A stretch of DNA of 64,000 nucleotides from positions 278,145 through 342,144 of the forward strand of contig NZ_JADYWL010000002.1 in assembly GCF_015864825.1 (NCBI RefSeq), read 5' to 3'. Under the pieces are notes generated by a model. The model did not search any database. It was not told the DNA's origin and saw only the letters and a program-made list of their open reading frames with translations. A program made the position numbers and the translations under genes. The stretch is from Psychrobacter sp. NZS113. GTDB lineage: Bacteria; Pseudomonadota; Gammaproteobacteria; Pseudomonadales; Moraxellaceae. This document shows, one piece after another, positions 56,171-64,000 of the stretch; within the stretch, counting starts at the first letter, position 1, and each line of letters begins with the position of its first letter.

Positions 56171-57754
56171 ATGCAAAAGACACTACTGATTAAGTTATCC
56201 ATCATCGCAGGGCTATGCGTTCTGTTTGCCATTGGTCTCAATATGATTGGCTCAGTCATCTATGAGAGGCAAAGTTATTCAGAGTCGGTCATCAGAGAAA
56301 TCGCTCAACAGCACGTCAACCCGCAAGAAGTCATTACACCATTTATCGCCATTCCTACCACAGTCACACCTGAATGTGAGATTACAGGGTCCGAAGCAAC
56401 CAGTAACTGCGCCGCCTCCTACTCAAAAATTGAAACCGTTTTTGCCAATCAAACCCAAGCGACTCAAGATCTTGAGGTAAACACTGATACTTATAAGCGC
56501 GGTGTTTATCATGCGATCAGTTATAACGGTGCGCTGAAATTTGACCAAAACTATACTTTTGATTCAGCCCTTACTAGCTTAAACGACTCTAACAGCACGA
56601 ACAGCCAATCATCAAATTTAGTCGATAGCGCTACAAACCCCTCTATCAATACAATGAAACCTGAAAAAACCATCATTCACTGGAATAAAGCCAAATTAAT
56701 TATTCCTGTATCAGATCTACGCGGTGTAGCGACACTACCCACAGTGACCATTGACAATAAATCAATACAAGCAACATATCCACAAACACCCATGTTGAAA
56801 GAGCTGACCTATGTAGAGGTGGCAATTCCTCAAGATGTATTGAATCCTCCGGCGAAGCCTGCTGCTAGCCCGCAGGATAACGAATCATTATCTGGTATAG
56901 ACTTGACCAATCAGCCATCCGATACCGAAAGTACTCAAGCGATTAGTATCATAGTAGACTTACCTTTAGCAGGTATTAGCAACTTGAATACGGTTCCTAC
57001 TGGGCAGAACTTTAGCCTAACCATGCGCAGTAACTGGCATGCACCCAACTTCATTGGCAAAGCCCTTCCAAATGCTAAAAAGTTCACCGCGAAAGGTTTT
57101 GAAGCCAATTGGCAGAATCAATATTTAACCGTCACTAATAACCAATATTTATCACATTGTATCGGTAGCGCCAATAATGAATGTGCTGTTACGAGTCAAG
57201 CCAGCCTTGATACCAGCAGTCAGTCGATGTCTCGCAATGACTTAATTGCAGTAGAAGGTGGCACAATGCCTGATAGTATGCGCCTCAGCAGCTTTGGGGT
57301 TAGTTTTGCCGAGCCCAATGATGTGTATTTACAAACCCAACGAACGATGAAATATGCGCTGCTATTAATCTTAGTATCGTTTGGTACCTTCTTCTTATTT
57401 GAAGTCATTAAATCCAGCCGTATTCACCCGATTCAATATCTATTAGTCGGTTGTGCGCTATTTGTCTTTTATGTGTTATTACTACCACTTGCTGAGCAGA
57501 TAGTGTTTTGGAAAGCGTATGCCATTGCGGCTAGCGCCTGTGTCGGACTCATTGGCTGGTATACCTACTACGTGTTCGGTGGCGTAAAACGAGCAGCGAT
57601 ATTTACCGTCACACTCGCAGGATTATACGCGTCGTTCTTTGGTATACTCACCACAGAAGACATGAATCTATTACTGGGTTCCGTATTCTGCTTTGTACTA
57701 CTCGCCTGTGTGATGGTCATGACTCGTAAGATTGACTGGTATAAAGTCGCTTAA
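56171..57754 (+). CDS. creD: CreD family inner-membrane protein
   Basis: 527 residues; AGGAGC before the ATG. One N-terminal membrane helix, a large periplasmic beta-rich region (about 40-390, with LPLAGISNLNTVPTGQNF and MRSNWHAPNFIG), then a cluster of C-terminal helices beginning FFLFEVIKSSRIHPIQYLLVGCALFVFYVLLLPLAEQ in parts, the strongest CreD signature. In Enterobacteria creD belongs to the CreBC envelope-stress regulon and affects colicin E2 and beta-lactam responses. No creBC genes lie here. Periplasmic segment has long Ser/Asn-rich inserts. Confidence 0.9.
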   Translation: MQKTLLIKLSIIAGLCVLFAIGLNMIGSVIYERQSYSESVIREIAQQHVNPQEVITPFIAIPTTVTPECEITGSEATSNCAASYSKIETVFANQTQATQDLEVNTDTYKRGVYHAISYNGALKFDQNYTFDSALTSLNDSNSTNSQSSNLVDSATNPSINTMKPEKTIIHWNKAKLIIPVSDLRGVATLPTVTIDNKSIQATYPQTPMLKELTYVEVAIPQDVLNPPAKPAASPQDNESLSGIDLTNQPSDTESTQAISIIVDLPLAGISNLNTVPTGQNFSLTMRSNWHAPNFIGKALPNAKKFTAKGFEANWQNQYLTVTNNQYLSHCIGSANNECAVTSQASLDTSSQSMSRNDLIAVEGGTMPDSMRLSSFGVSFAEPNDVYLQTQRTMKYALLLILVSFGTFFLFEVIKSSRIHPIQYLLVGCALFVFYVLLLPLAEQIVFWKAYAIAASACVGLIGWYTYYVFGGVKRAAIFTVTLAGLYASFFGILTTEDMNLLLGSVFCFVLLACVMVMTRKIDWYKVA

Positions 57755-57801
57755 GTTCATTAAAATATTTAGAAAGGATGACACCTTAAACAATTGAAAT
57801 T

Positions 57802-57855
57802 TGGGCTGTTCCTATCTGTGTAATAGGTCTGCATAAAAATACAAAGAACAGCCCA
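57802..57855. terminator. Hairpin between creD and the DUF421 gene
   Basis: TGGGCTGTTC (57802-57811) pairs with 57846-57855, with an inner CCTAT/ATAGG stem. Only moderate T content on the minus side (TTTGTATTTTT). Shared by converging genes. Confidence 0.5.
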
Positions 57856-57864
57856 CGCATTTTC

Positions 57865-58548
57865 TCATCTCACAATTTCGCTCTTCAACGCTGTTGCCCA
57901 GTTTCGACAATCATCCTCACAGCGTATACACAGCTGATGAGCGTCAGAGATAGTGTCAATATAGCCACAATGCATACAAGCATAATAAACGCCTGACTCT
58001 ACTTGCTCGACTGGCTGGTACTGCTTGGGGAAAAGTGGCATGCCATAGCCTGTGTTTTCGGGTGGATATAACAAAATACTGAAATTGCCATCTGTTTCTA
58101 ACAGTCCTGTACGTACCTGACCTAAATGCTCAACGCCTTGTTGACGCATTTCAGCAAAAAACTCATCATGCGACATCTTGCCCTTTTTAATCTTTTCAAG
58201 TACCAACAACCCATCTTCGACGATATATAACGACTTACCCTCTAGTAAATCTTCGAACGGCTGAAACTTCATCATGGCCCACGTACACAATCGATAAAGA
58301 AAAATCACCGAACCCATGATCAGCACTGCCTGAATGATCGGCAGATCTTCAGTAAACATGGGGTCGCCTGCGATAGAGCCCAATGATAAAATGATGGTTA
58401 ACTCAAAGATTGACAACTGACGGACGCCACGCTTACCAGTAAAGCGTAAAAACAAAATAATGAGAACAAACATGACGGTGACACGTACTAATATTTCAAG
58501 TGCAAATGCCCACGTTGTGTCATAAATAAAAATACCTGCCCAATCCAT
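57865..58548 (-). CDS. DUF421 membrane protein with C-terminal zinc-ribbon-like tail
   Basis: 227 residues. Three N-terminal membrane helices, then RFTGKRGVRQLSIFELTIILSLGSIAGDP, the signature of DUF421 (YetF/YcaP-like), and a soluble domain with EGKSLYIVEDG. The last 45 residues add CMHCG and CIRCEDDC, four to five cysteines arranged as a rubredoxin- or zinc-ribbon-like knuckle, which ordinary YetF proteins lack. Function unknown. The ATG at 58548 lies close to divergent DMT gene. Confidence 0.85.
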   Translation of the reverse strand: MDWAGIFIYDTTWAFALEILVRVTVMFVLIILFLRFTGKRGVRQLSIFELTIILSLGSIAGDPMFTEDLPIIQAVLIMGSVIFLYRLCTWAMMKFQPFEDLLEGKSLYIVEDGLLVLEKIKKGKMSHDEFFAEMRQQGVEHLGQVRTGLLETDGNFSILLYPPENTGYGMPLFPKQYQPVEQVESGVYYACMHCGYIDTISDAHQLCIRCEDDCRNWATALKSEIVR

Positions 58549-58849
58549 GTTATCGTTTCCTACGTATAATTTTTATTTGACTGATTAAATGAGATTGATC
58601 GCCTATTCGTCTTACAGGCCTTATCATCAATGCAACTATCGTTATTCTCATTTAAAAAAGATTTTTGATTATAATTACGACAAAATATCACTTCTTTTGG
58701 ACCAGCTATTGAGCATATTTTGAATGAGCAGCCTCATTTTCGCGAAACAGTCAGTCCTAAGAAGTCGGTATTATAATACAGCCAAAACTCATAACCAAAA
58801 GCATGTACTCGCTTGTTTGAAGCGCCACTTCTTCATTGTAGGAATTATT

Positions 58850-59770
58850 GTGAAAGCCACGCTTTATACTGTTATCGCATTAATAGCATTTGCTGCAAAC
58901 TCTCTCTTTGGAAGGATGGCGTTAGCAGCAGGCTATATAGATGCCTGGAGCTTTACCATTATTCGTTTAGTGAGTGCGGCTGTCTGTCTGGCTATCATCA
59001 TGACGGTCTATACCTATCGACTACGACGTCAAGCGCTCTATCTAGGTAGCACCTCTTATGAAGCCATTTTGAATGATAAAGGCAGTTGGCTAAGTAGCGC
59101 CAGCTTGGTGATTTATGCACTTTGCTTTTCGATTGCCTATGTGGAGCTAGATACGGGCACTGGTGCACTGATTTTGTTTTCAGCAGTACAGCTCACGATG
59201 ATTGGCTGGGGCATTTATAAAAAAGAACAATTAAGCGTATTGCAGTGGATCGCCTTTATCGTTGCAGTCGTCGGATTTATTTATTTAATGCTACCGTCAG
59301 CAGCTGTGCCTTCATTATTCGCAGCGGTACTCATGACAATAAGTGGTATAGCTTGGGGCATCTATAGCATACGTGGAAAATCATGCGTGTCACCGCTACG
59401 CGCCACTGGATTTAACTTTATCCGAAGCCTTGTCGCTGTTCCTGTCCTGCTACTAATCGGTATGATATATCTCGATAATATTGGCTTAGAAAATATCAAT
59501 GTAAGTGATATCACCATCACAGGGATACTGTTGGCATGTGCATCAGGGGCGATCGCATCAGGCATGGGCTATAGCATTTGGTATATGGCAATGCCGCTGC
59601 TAAAAAACACCCAAGCAGCAGTGGTACAGCTTTGCGTGCCTGTGCTGGCGGCCATACTGGGCGTGGTGTTTTTATCTGAGCAATTGACCATGCAGTTCGT
59701 AGTGGCAAGTACGGTGATATTGGGTGCGGTGTTAGTATTTATTTTGAATAAGAAAGCAGTAAGAGTTTAA
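58850..59770 (+). CDS. EamA/DMT-family transporter
   Basis: 306 residues from GTG 58850, chosen because AGGA lies 6 nt upstream and the protein then starts like its relatives; the frame is open back to an ATG at 58724 that lacks a ribosome site. Ten membrane helices in two EamA halves (AFAANSLFGRMALAAGYIDAWSF; SGIAWGIYSIRGKSCVSPL; GAIASGMGYSIWYMAMPLL; VFLSEQLTMQFV). Probably a metabolite exporter in the inner membrane; the substrate is unknown. Confidence 0.88.
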   Translation: MKATLYTVIALIAFAANSLFGRMALAAGYIDAWSFTIIRLVSAAVCLAIIMTVYTYRLRRQALYLGSTSYEAILNDKGSWLSSASLVIYALCFSIAYVELDTGTGALILFSAVQLTMIGWGIYKKEQLSVLQWIAFIVAVVGFIYLMLPSAAVPSLFAAVLMTISGIAWGIYSIRGKSCVSPLRATGFNFIRSLVAVPVLLLIGMIYLDNIGLENINVSDITITGILLACASGAIASGMGYSIWYMAMPLLKNTQAAVVQLCVPVLAAILGVVFLSEQLTMQFVVASTVILGAVLVFILNKKAVRV

Positions 59771-60209
59771 AAAACTCTAGGGTCTATTAGTCACATCTAG
59801 TCACGCCATTTAAAGACATTCTGGAAAACTATTCTTTTTGTTGCGAGAAAAAATAGAAAGACCCTAACATTATAAAAAAAAGTAGCTACTTGCATAGTGG
59901 TCAACTGTCTATCAGTCATCCCAAGCCGTATCATCAATGAACATATTTACACATTGAATAATATTAAAATGGCTAAATATCGTCAGAAATTTTGCCAATA
60001 TGTTTATATTAATGATAACTGTTTCCATGCTTATCTACAATTTTCCCATTTTAAGCCTCACATTTTAAGTCTCACAATCTAACTGATGATACGCATAGCT
60101 AACGCGATCGTACATCTAGAATCCTTCAGCATAAAAACACAGCATTTGTATATAAATACCATGCATTAGTTGCGCATAGACCACTGCTCCACTCTGCCTC
60201 CTGAATCTT
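59771..60209. other. 439-bp gene-poor stretch with a possible 85-bp inverted-repeat element
   Basis: GGGTCT at 59780 and its complement AGACCC ending at 59864 are flanked by TA on both sides (59778-59779, 59865-59866), like the two clearer elements near 23-25 kb, but the inverted ends match for only about 6-7 bp. The rest is AT-rich; a 61-codon plus-strand frame at 59897-60082 has no supporting features. Confidence 0.35.
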
Positions 60210-60587
60210 TCATTCTGGATATTGTTGCTGCTCAGGCATCCAGTCAATATCGTAATCCATACTGATAACTCGAAAATCGCTCTCAACATTACCGCCATAT
60301 CTTATTGCTGCCAAGTCACCTCTTAACAGTTCTTGATAGCCTATATTGAGACTATCTAAAGTGCCGCGTAAATTCGGCAGCACCCGCTCACCCCACACGA
60401 CATCAGGCTATATATTGATAGGCCGATTTCGATAGTCACTGGGTAATTCGCTCATAAATAGCTCTAATGCGTATTCAGCTGCCTCTAACATATGAGCATA
60501 GGCATCATGCATCTCTTTAAAGTAGGCAGGTGAACTGTAGCACTCCAGTAAATAAATCTCTTGCGGTCGTATGGTGTATTTACCCAT
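60210..60587 (-). pseudogene. Broken ORF of unknown family with an internal TAG
   Basis: In one continuous minus-strand frame I read 125 sense-like codons beginning MGKYTIRPQEIYLLECY and ending DYDIDWMPEQQQYPE, interrupted only by TAG at codon 60 (PINI-stop-PDVVWGERVLPNL). Amino acid composition is protein-like on both sides (e.g. HDAYAHMLEAAEYALELF; LDSLNIGYQELLRGD). It therefore looks like one gene inactivated by a point mutation. The family is not recognised and no good ribosome site precedes the ATG. Confidence 0.6.
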
Positions 60588-61004
60588 AGGACAGTCGGTA
60601 TTCCTTTATGGTCATTTCACTATAAAAATATTACTGCGTTAACTTTGCTTGAAGTATTTAATATACATCTATACTTGGTTGCCTTGTACTACTTTTAGAT
60701 TGAATCGACTATATCTCTATTTTATATCATCACGTTTCTGGCTATGACGACGCTATATCCAGCATTCAACTCGACAATCGGAAGCCATTGAGTTTCTAGT
60801 AAAAGCTAACAATAGTCAATTTTAATATAAAGTATGACTCAGTTTTACTAAAAGAAAACGCTTATTAATCTTTTGAAGTAAAAAGCAAAAAAAATAGTTG
60901 ACTTATATATTCATTTTTCAACATATATGTTATATTCATTATTATGGAACTATCAAAACGACTTCTCTAAATGTCATTATCACAATACCTTGGGAGAAAC
61001 TAAT
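60588..61004. other. 417-bp AT-rich stretch with promoter of the small membrane protein gene
   Basis: TGTTATATT at 60928-60936 reads as an extended -10; TTGACT at 60898-60903 with 17 bp to ACATAT is an alternative. No other feature or gene was seen. Confidence 0.4.
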
Positions 61005-61334
61005 ATGATTCGTTTAAGCTACACTCTCAAATGCTGGATGCTAGGTATCACCTATTTTTCCGTGTTTTACTTCATAATTGTTATGAGTGACCCTAGTTTT
61101 GCTAAATATGTTTATGCATTAGCACTAAGCACTCTACTATTCCCTGTTGCCAAGCGTGCTGTCGATGTGATGACAGATTTCTTTGCACCGGATATTGAGT
61201 TATTCAACGGATTGTTACCATCTATCTTAATTAATGTCGTCATCTGGATATTCACCCCAGTTATTGTTGCACTTACCATAGTTGCCTACATACTGTATAG
61301 CATGGGTGTGGTAACAGAAAATATCAGTCATTGA
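61005..61334 (+). CDS. Small membrane protein of unknown function
   Basis: 109 residues from ATG 61005 (GGGAGA about 8 nt upstream). Three hydrophobic segments (MLGITYFSVFYFIIVM, YVYALALSTLLFP, ILINVVIWIFTPVIVALTIVAYILY) and a short acidic loop FFAPDIELFNG between the second and third. No family recognised. It has its own promoter-like sequence, and a terminator lies 180 bp downstream. Confidence 0.7.
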   Translation: MIRLSYTLKCWMLGITYFSVFYFIIVMSDPSFAKYVYALALSTLLFPVAKRAVDVMTDFFAPDIELFNGLLPSILINVVIWIFTPVIVALTIVAYILYSMGVVTENISH

Positions 61335-61514
61335 TTTTAACTCAATAAGTTTACATCACAAGCGAACTCAAAATATCTCAAGCTCAGCATCGTTGGCAAA
61401 GTGTAGAAGCATGAAACGTCTATAATGATTAAAACGTATAGCTGCTGTTGTAGATGACCTACCATCACAGTTCATCAGTTAATTTTATCTTTTGATTTAT
61501 TTCTTACTCACATT

Positions 61515-61544
61515 AAAAAGCGCCCCTAATTAGGAGCGCTTTTT
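61515..61544. terminator. Bidirectional terminator for the giant adhesin gene
   Basis: AAAAAGCGCCCCTAAT and its near-perfect complement to 61544, one mismatch that becomes U-G in the minus-strand RNA; T runs both ways. 20 bp after the adhesin stop. Confidence 0.88.
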
Positions 61545-61563
61545 TATTGTCTATTCAATCATA

Positions 61564-64000
61564 TTAGATGATATTGTCATCTATAGCCGTTTGGATATAT
61601 AACTTCGCCGTACTAGCACTGTCTTGATACAAGTCATAGCCAACTTGGTCAGAAGTTACCGACTTAGTCATGTCAGATACATTGACGGTATCGATGGCAT
61701 CTCCTTTGACAAACAGCTCGTTATTAGTATCTGTCATGCTAATAACATCACTTAATCCTAAGTTGAGTGTTTGAGCAGTATTATTGGTCATATTAATGCT
61801 TTCAAAGTTAGTGACGTTCGTCAAATCAATATTCGCTACAATACTCGTATCATTAATTACTAAAGTATCAACATCTCCACCACCATCGATTAACACATCA
61901 TCTTTATCAAAAGTTAGAATATCATTACCATCACCACCTAACAAAGTATCTGCACCGCTCAGACCAACTAAAGTATCGTCTCCTACGCCTCCACTTAATG
62001 TTTCAGCTTGGTTAGTACCTACTAGATAGTCATTATCAGCATTACGAGTAATATTTAATACTTGTGTAGATGACACGACATCGCCATCGTTATCTATTAC
62101 TGAAAAGGCGATATTTTCTTGATAACCGTTATCTGTGGCCCTAGCTTGATACTCAAAAATACCTGTTTCAAAATTTAGTGACACAACACCGCCTTCAATC
62201 GTGTCGATAGCTATTGTCGTTGTTGCTAGATCATAGCTGGAGCGGTCGTCACCTTGTACCGTCATGCTGCCGTCAGTAGCATTATATGTATATGTAGTAC
62301 TGTCTATAGTAATAGTTAATACATTGCCACCATCTGCTCCATACCCATATTCAGAAACCGTATCTGATAAGAGATTCCCTCTAATCAAATCTCTACTAAT
62401 TTCAGGTTGGCGATCACTTAGTGAGTCAACTAAAATATTACCTAACTCAGTTATATCATCTACTTTATCTGCAAGATCATCATTATCTACTCCTAATTGT
62501 CCATCATAGGCAATTGGCAATACAACATCAATATCAAAGTCAGATCCAAATGTATAAGCATACGACTTAATACTGTTGGCCGTTAAAAAATCTGTCCAAA
62601 TAGTTTCTTCATTTGGTTGAATACCATAATCTGCTTCATCTCTAGTCGTATCAAGAGGAGGAGATAATGAGTCGACCCCACCTTGCGCATAAGTAGGCTC
62701 GCCATCTGTCAAGAAATAAGAGTAATTCTGAGCACCAACAATTTTACCATCGTTGCTAAAACCTTCCATACTGATATCAAGGGCTGCATCATAGTTGGTA
62801 ACACCAGTAGTGCCTGAAATGCTGTTAATGTAGGTTTTCGCCTCATCAACAGTCATCCATGCATCTTGGGTTTCCGCTGTAGTTGAGAAGAGAGTTATCT
62901 GTACCATGGTATCACCAAATTCATTATAAGCATCAATCAACTGAATCATTGCTGCTTTAGCAACCTCTAAGCGGGTCTCACCAGTAGCTGTTATGGCATT
63001 CATACTACCCGATATGTCCAAGATAAGAGATAAATTTGAACTTACAGAATCTAAGACAATATCTACCGTCCCTTCGGCAACAAGAGGACTATCATCTTCA
63101 ACTGTGACCACAAGATCAGCAATTAGTGAGTCATCATTACCATCATTCACAATAGCACCGAATGTCACTGCAAGTTCATCTTCAGTATTATTTGTTGGAT
63201 GATCAATAGCATGTAATAACGTCACATCATAAGATGCAACAAAATCGGATCCATTAGATGTAATATCATTGACTTCTATCGTCATTACATCAGTTGCTGG
63301 CTCACCTACAACCAAAACTGCCTGGCCAGTTAGCGTATCTGTAGCATCATCCCACGTCCATGTAACAGCATTACCCTCAACAGTGATACCACTTGGTCCT
63401 GTTAACGTGATATTAAAGTCAGAAATAGACACATTATCTACATCAGTGAATGTAATCTCACCCGTTACGGTCGCGTTATTTGTAGTGTCATCACTTCCGA
63501 TTGCATCGACAGTACCACCTTGAGAGATGAGACCTTCTTCCGAGACTCGGGTTGAAGTTGCCGAAACGATTGGCGCATCATTCACAGGGGTGACGGTGAT
63601 GTCTAAGGTGGTGCTATCTGTTAAGCCGTCAGGGTCAGTCACAGTGTAGTTGACCGTCGGTACAGTACCATTGAAGTCCGGTGCTGGATCAAAGGTGTAG
63701 CTGCCATCCGCATTTAAGGTCAGGTCACCGATAGGAGCACCAGTGCTGTCTTCGATCGCTGTTGCGGTACCTAGTACCAGTGCAACTTGGGTACCACTGC
63801 CATCAATGTCTACGGTCGCTGATTGAACGGTCAAGATATCGCCATCCACATCAGTGTCATTAGGCAGTACGTTGTCCGTTAAGGTGACGTCTTCATTGGT
63901 GGTTTTTACTTCTGGAGCGGCCACGGGCGCATCATTCACAGGGGTGACGGTGATGTCTAAGGTGGTGCTATCTGTTAAGCCGTCAGGGTCAGTCACAGTG
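61564..64000 (-). CDS. Giant type I-secreted repeat adhesin, C-terminal part
   Basis: At least 811 residues; the N-terminus lies beyond base 64000. From the visible start: a complete 118-residue cadherin/VCBS-like repeat and part of another (NDAPVAAPEVKTTNEDVTL, NPxDxDGD-type calcium motifs), a diverged repeat domain, a von Willebrand A domain (about 320-545) with MIDAS DISGSM and LTDGEPTYA, a VCBS-like segment (IAFSVIDNDGDVVSS), then RTX nonapeptides GGVGDDTLVGLSGADTLLGG in overlapping form and a C-terminal region typical of type I secretion signals. No transport genes are seen before the edge. Probably a surface adhesin in biofilm formation, like BapA/LapA-type proteins. Confidence 0.9.
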   Translation of the reverse strand, partial: TVTDPDGLTDSTTLDITVTPVNDAPVAAPEVKTTNEDVTLTDNVLPNDTDVDGDILTVQSATVDIDGSGTQVALVLGTATAIEDSTGAPIGDLTLNADGSYTFDPAPDFNGTVPTVNYTVTDPDGLTDSTTLDITVTPVNDAPIVSATSTRVSEEGLISQGGTVDAIGSDDTTNNATVTGEITFTDVDNVSISDFNITLTGPSGITVEGNAVTWTWDDATDTLTGQAVLVVGEPATDVMTIEVNDITSNGSDFVASYDVTLLHAIDHPTNNTEDELAVTFGAIVNDGNDDSLIADLVVTVEDDSPLVAEGTVDIVLDSVSSNLSLILDISGSMNAITATGETRLEVAKAAMIQLIDAYNEFGDTMVQITLFSTTAETQDAWMTVDEAKTYINSISGTTGVTNYDAALDISMEGFSNDGKIVGAQNYSYFLTDGEPTYAQGGVDSLSPPLDTTRDEADYGIQPNEETIWTDFLTANSIKSYAYTFGSDFDIDVVLPIAYDGQLGVDNDDLADKVDDITELGNILVDSLSDRQPEISRDLIRGNLLSDTVSEYGYGADGGNVLTITIDSTTYTYNATDGSMTVQGDDRSSYDLATTTIAIDTIEGGVVSLNFETGIFEYQARATDNGYQENIAFSVIDNDGDVVSSTQVLNITRNADNDYLVGTNQAETLSGGVGDDTLVGLSGADTLLGGDGNDILTFDKDDVLIDGGGDVDTLVINDTSIVANIDLTNVTNFESINMTNNTAQTLNLGLSDVISMTDTNNELFVKGDAIDTVNVSDMTKSVTSDQVGYDLYQDSASTAKLYIQTAIDDNII
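63572..64000 (-). repeat. 354-bp tandem repeat of the adhesin (118-residue unit)
   Basis: The 75 bp from 63572 to 63646 recur without change from 63926 to the window edge, giving a 354-bp period. More copies are expected to the right. Identity at the DNA level suggests recent amplification or gene conversion. Confidence 0.9.

Overview
The window looks like a chromosomal segment of a Psychrobacter-type gammaproteobacterium (Moraxellaceae). This is inferred from moderate-to-low GC, the gene set (large NAD-glutamate dehydrogenase, ferredoxin-type CysI with a DUF934 partner, single-chain ATP sulfurylase, CreD) and the style of the proteins. No rRNA, tRNA, CRISPR array or intact insertion sequence was found. 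All assignments come from reading the translated sequence and from memory of the families; nothing was searched.

Layout. 1-8.6 kb (mostly minus strand): 5'-part of a class II UvrA-like ABC ATPase, a DUF819 membrane protein, an RhlE-type DEAD-box helicase with a Gly/Arg-rich tail and a long leader, a DUF1176 secreted protein and a YghU-type glutathione transferase. 8.8-12.6 kb: a DHA2 efflux pump, then an iron-storage block with two complementary bacterioferritin subunits and bacterioferritin-associated ferredoxin behind a Fur-box-like promoter, then an ArsR-type regulator. 12.7-23.2 kb: a sulfur-assimilation block. The minus strand carries two lipoprotein sulfate-binding proteins, CysT, CysW, CysA and ATP sulfurylase; the plus strand carries CysI, DUF934 and CysH. 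Siroheme synthase CysG follows at 26.5 kb. Together these take up sulfate, activate it, reduce it to sulfide and make the sulfite reductase cofactor. CysC, CysJ and CysB are not in the window.

23.2-26.5 kb is an accessory patch: two MITE-like elements with TA duplications, an acyltransferase, and an orphan type VI secretion PAAR protein fused to an HExxH metallopeptidase-like domain, followed by a small lipoprotein that may be its immunity protein. 28.3-34 kb: SbcD-SbcC nuclease. 34-39 kb: NAD-glutamate dehydrogenase. 39.4-57.8 kb: mainly housekeeping genes (purD, an ABC1 kinase, a TrmB-like methyltransferase, yacG, argD, a LysR regulator, dnaX with a perfect 8 x 18-bp repeat, an unknown 420-residue protein, lysS, prfA, a FabH-like synthase, pnuC with a NadR-like kinase, yqhA, creD). 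57.8-61.3 kb: a DUF421 protein with an added zinc-ribbon-like tail, a DMT transporter, a gene-poor stretch with a stop-codon-broken pseudogene, and a small membrane protein. 61.5-64 kb: C-terminal part of a giant repeat adhesin (cadherin/VCBS-like repeats, VWA domain, RTX motifs) running off the right edge.

Most gene borders are marked by strong hairpin terminators, many of them bidirectional. The most unusual items are the PAAR-metallopeptidase/lipoprotein pair, a 96-bp interspersed repeat present twice in opposite orientation around the sulfate transport genes, the dnaX minisatellite and the split-function bacterioferritin pair.
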